Shown here: piece after piece, positions 62,368-64,000 of the stretch | How the letters are laid out: every line of letters begins with the position of its first letter | Numbering within the stretch: position 1 is the stretch's first letter | Source of the DNA: Bermanella sp036960565 | GTDB taxonomy: Bacteria > Pseudomonadota > Gammaproteobacteria > Pseudomonadales > Oceanobacteraceae | Assembly: GCA_036960565.1 (NCBI GenBank) | Contig: JBALXQ010000007.1 | Location: forward strand, 1 to 64,000 | DNA length: 64,000 nt | Direction of reading: 5' to 3' | The notes under the pieces: model-generated | The model's database searches: none | What the model was told of the DNA's origin: nothing | Seen by the model: only the letters and a program-made list of their open reading frames with translations | Position numbers and translations under genes: made by a program

Positions 62368-64000
62368 ATGATTTACGAAGGTAAAGCCATCACGGTTAAG
62401 CTACTCGAAGACGGCATCGCCGAACTAAACTTCGATCTACAAGGCGAATCCGTAAATAAATTTAATCGTGTTACTTTAGAAGATTTGAACGCTGCCGTTC
62501 AATCATTAAAAGCTAACAACGAAGTTAAAGGTCTTTTAGTTACTTCTGCTAAAGACTGTTTCATCGTAGGTGCCGACATTACTGAGTTCGGCGCGATGTT
62601 TGAAGCCGACGAAGAAACAATTGCTGCCGGTATTGCTGAATCTAACGGCGTTTTCAATGCAATTGAAGATCTACCTTATCCAACTGTTACTGCCATTAAC
62701 GGCATTGCATTGGGCGGTGGTTTTGAAATGTGTCTTGCGACTGATTTTCGTATCATGTCTGAGAAAGCCAAAGTTGGCCTTCCAGAAGTTAAACTAGGCT
62801 TGATTCCTGGTTTTGGTGGTACTGTTCGTCTTCCTCGTGTTATCGGTGCCGATAACGCAATCGAGTGGATCTGCATGGGCGCTGAGCACAAAGCAGCTAA
62901 AGCACTTAAATTTGGTGCTGTTAATGCTGTTGTTGCTGCTGACGTTCTTAAAGTCGAAGCCATTAAAATGGTTAAGGCTGCTATTGCTGGCGATCTTAAT
63001 TGGGAAGCTGCGCGTACTGAAAAGACAAGCAAGCTAAACTTGGAAATGATGGAAGTTATGATGACTTTCGAAACTGCCAAGGGATTCGTTGCTGGTCAGA
63101 CTAAAGGTCAGTACCCAGCTCCAATCGTAGCCATTAAAGCTATGCACAAGTCTGCTAGCCTAGGCCGTGATAAAGCTTTGCTTAACGAAGCGAAAGGTTT
63201 TGCTAAACTTGCAAAAACGACTGTTTCTCAAGCACTTGTTGGTTTGTTCAATAACGATCAGTTGTTGAAGAAAAAAGCAAAAGAATATGATGCTATCGCT
63301 AAACCTACTAAGCAAGCTGCTGTTCTAGGTGCTGGTATCATGGGTGGTGGTATTGCTTATATCTCTGCTCTTAAAGGCACACCTATCCTAATGAAGGATA
63401 TTGCTGAAGCCGGTATCGAACTAGGTTTGAGTGAAGCCAATAAGCTTCTTTCTCGTCGTGTTGACAAGAAACGCATGAAGCCTTTGGCCATGGGTGAAGC
63501 TCTTAACCGTATTCGTCCAACTTTATCTTACGCTGAGTTTGGCGACGTAGATGTTGTGGTTGAAGCGGTTGTTGAAAACCCTAAAGTTAAAGCGATGGTT
63601 TTGGCTGAAGTAGAAACTCATGTGAAAGAAACAGCGGTAATCGCTTCTAACACATCTACTATTTCTATCGACCTTCTAGCGCAAAGTGTTAAGCGTCCTG
63701 AAAACTTCTTGGGCATGCACTTCTTTAACCCTGTGCACATGATGCCTTTGGTTGAAATCATTCGTGGTGCTAAAACATCTGAAGAAACAGTGGCCACTAC
63801 TGTTGCTTACGCGAAGAAAATGGGTAAAACCCCAGTTGTTGTTAACGACTGTCCTGGTTTCCTAGTTAACCGCGTATTGTTCCCTTACTTCGGCGGTTTC
63901 GCTGGTCTTCTTCATGACGGAGCTGATTTCCGTAAAGTCGATAAAGTAATGGAGAAATTCGGTTTCCCAATGGGTCCTGCATACTTGCTTGACGTTGTTG
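62368..64000 (+). CDS. fadB: Fatty acid oxidation complex alpha subunit FadB (partial)
   Basis: The first 544 residues of FadB; the rest lies beyond the window. The enoyl-CoA hydratase/isomerase domain comes first (FIVGADITEFGAMF oxyanion region, GGGFEMCLATDFR and GLPEVKLGLIPGFGG with the two catalytic Glu residues). The 3-hydroxyacyl-CoA dehydrogenase domain follows, with NAD loop GAGIMGGGIAY and the catalytic His in GMHFFNPVHMMPLVEII. GTGGAG precedes the ATG. fadA is expected just after. Regular use of a few preferred codons suggests high expression. It carries out two steps of beta-oxidation. Confidence 0.96.
   Translation, partial: MIYEGKAITVKLLEDGIAELNFDLQGESVNKFNRVTLEDLNAAVQSLKANNEVKGLLVTSAKDCFIVGADITEFGAMFEADEETIAAGIAESNGVFNAIEDLPYPTVTAINGIALGGGFEMCLATDFRIMSEKAKVGLPEVKLGLIPGFGGTVRLPRVIGADNAIEWICMGAEHKAAKALKFGAVNAVVAADVLKVEAIKMVKAAIAGDLNWEAARTEKTSKLNLEMMEVMMTFETAKGFVAGQTKGQYPAPIVAIKAMHKSASLGRDKALLNEAKGFAKLAKTTVSQALVGLFNNDQLLKKKAKEYDAIAKPTKQAAVLGAGIMGGGIAYISALKGTPILMKDIAEAGIELGLSEANKLLSRRVDKKRMKPLAMGEALNRIRPTLSYAEFGDVDVVVEAVVENPKVKAMVLAEVETHVKETAVIASNTSTISIDLLAQSVKRPENFLGMHFFNPVHMMPLVEIIRGAKTSEETVATTVAYAKKMGKTPVVVNDCPGFLVNRVLFPYFGGFAGLLHDGADFRKVDKVMEKFGFPMGPAYLLDVV

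Noticed and set aside
62676..63080. 134-codon minus-strand frame inside fadB
   Set aside because: It is antisense to conserved hydratase-domain codons; the long frame reflects the biased codon use of fadB.
1..64000. tRNA, rRNA, insertion sequence or prophage genes
   Set aside because: No cloverleaf, rRNA stretch, transposase, integrase or terminal repeat was recognised on either strand.

Overview
The window (about 43-45% GC by eye) is a chromosomal segment of a gammaproteobacterium, most likely a marine Oceanospirillales/Pseudomonadales-type bacterium. Two conserved blocks support this: lolC/E-lolD-(DUF2062)-comEC-exbB-exbD-msbA-lpxK-trm112-...-murB-rne(divergent)-rluC-HAD-sppA-...-yceD-rpmF-plsX-fabD-fabG-acpP-fabF-pabC-mltG-tmk-holB-pilZ, in the order known from Pseudomonas, and agmatine-degradation, CheV and FadB genes of gammaproteobacterial type. 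I see no tRNA, rRNA, insertion sequence, prophage or CRISPR array. The genus is not determined.

Layout. 1-3.9 kb: an outer-membrane operon (protease/propeller/beta-barrel fusion, YajG-like lipoprotein, DUF599 membrane protein) ending at a bidirectional terminator. 4-11.2 kb, minus strand: tail-specific protease Prc and a 1623-residue single-chain acyl-CoA (acetyl-CoA-type) carboxylase with domain order alphaCT-spacer-betaCT-BC-BCCP, divergent from a tiny CI-like helix-turn-helix protein. 11.7-14.8 kb, minus: an exported Gln-rich protein, aguB and aguA (agmatine to putrescine) and a small exported protein. 14.9-25.7 kb: envelope genes (one LolC/E-type subunit with LolD, ComEC, ExbBD, MsbA, LpxK, Trm112, a degenerate LytM protein on the minus strand, MurB). 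25.8-28.7 kb, minus: rne, whose C-terminal tail holds a 30-bp tandem repeat interrupted by a 100-N assembly gap. 29-41 kb, plus: rluC, a HAD phosphatase, sppA, then the fatty-acid/phospholipid block with pabC, mltG, tmk, holB and pilZ. 41.1-47.2 kb: an AraC regulator divergent from an AGPS-like FAD enzyme, a GlpD-like dehydrogenase and an FGGY kinase. 47.3-51 kb: signalling genes (EAL-HDOD protein, CheV, CheZ-like helical protein) and a MOSC protein. 51-60 kb: Slt, an RND pump with its adaptor, and Uup. 60-61.9 kb: two tandem paralogous exported proteins of unknown function. From 62.4 kb: fadB, cut by the window end.

The genes work together mainly in envelope building (lipid A, lipoproteins, peptidoglycan) and lipid metabolism (FAS II, fused carboxylase, candidate ether-lipid cluster, beta-oxidation). 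The most unusual items are the fused carboxylase with its small divergent regulator, the AGPS/GlpD/FGGY/AraC cluster (I suggest alkylglycerol catabolism as a hypothesis), the metalloprotease/propeller/Omp85-like fusion, the Rne decapeptide repeat, and the tandem paralogs sharing the block YYMFSGLEGDSRYSRD. Residue positions are counted from the starts given here; all family assignments come from motif recognition, without a database search.
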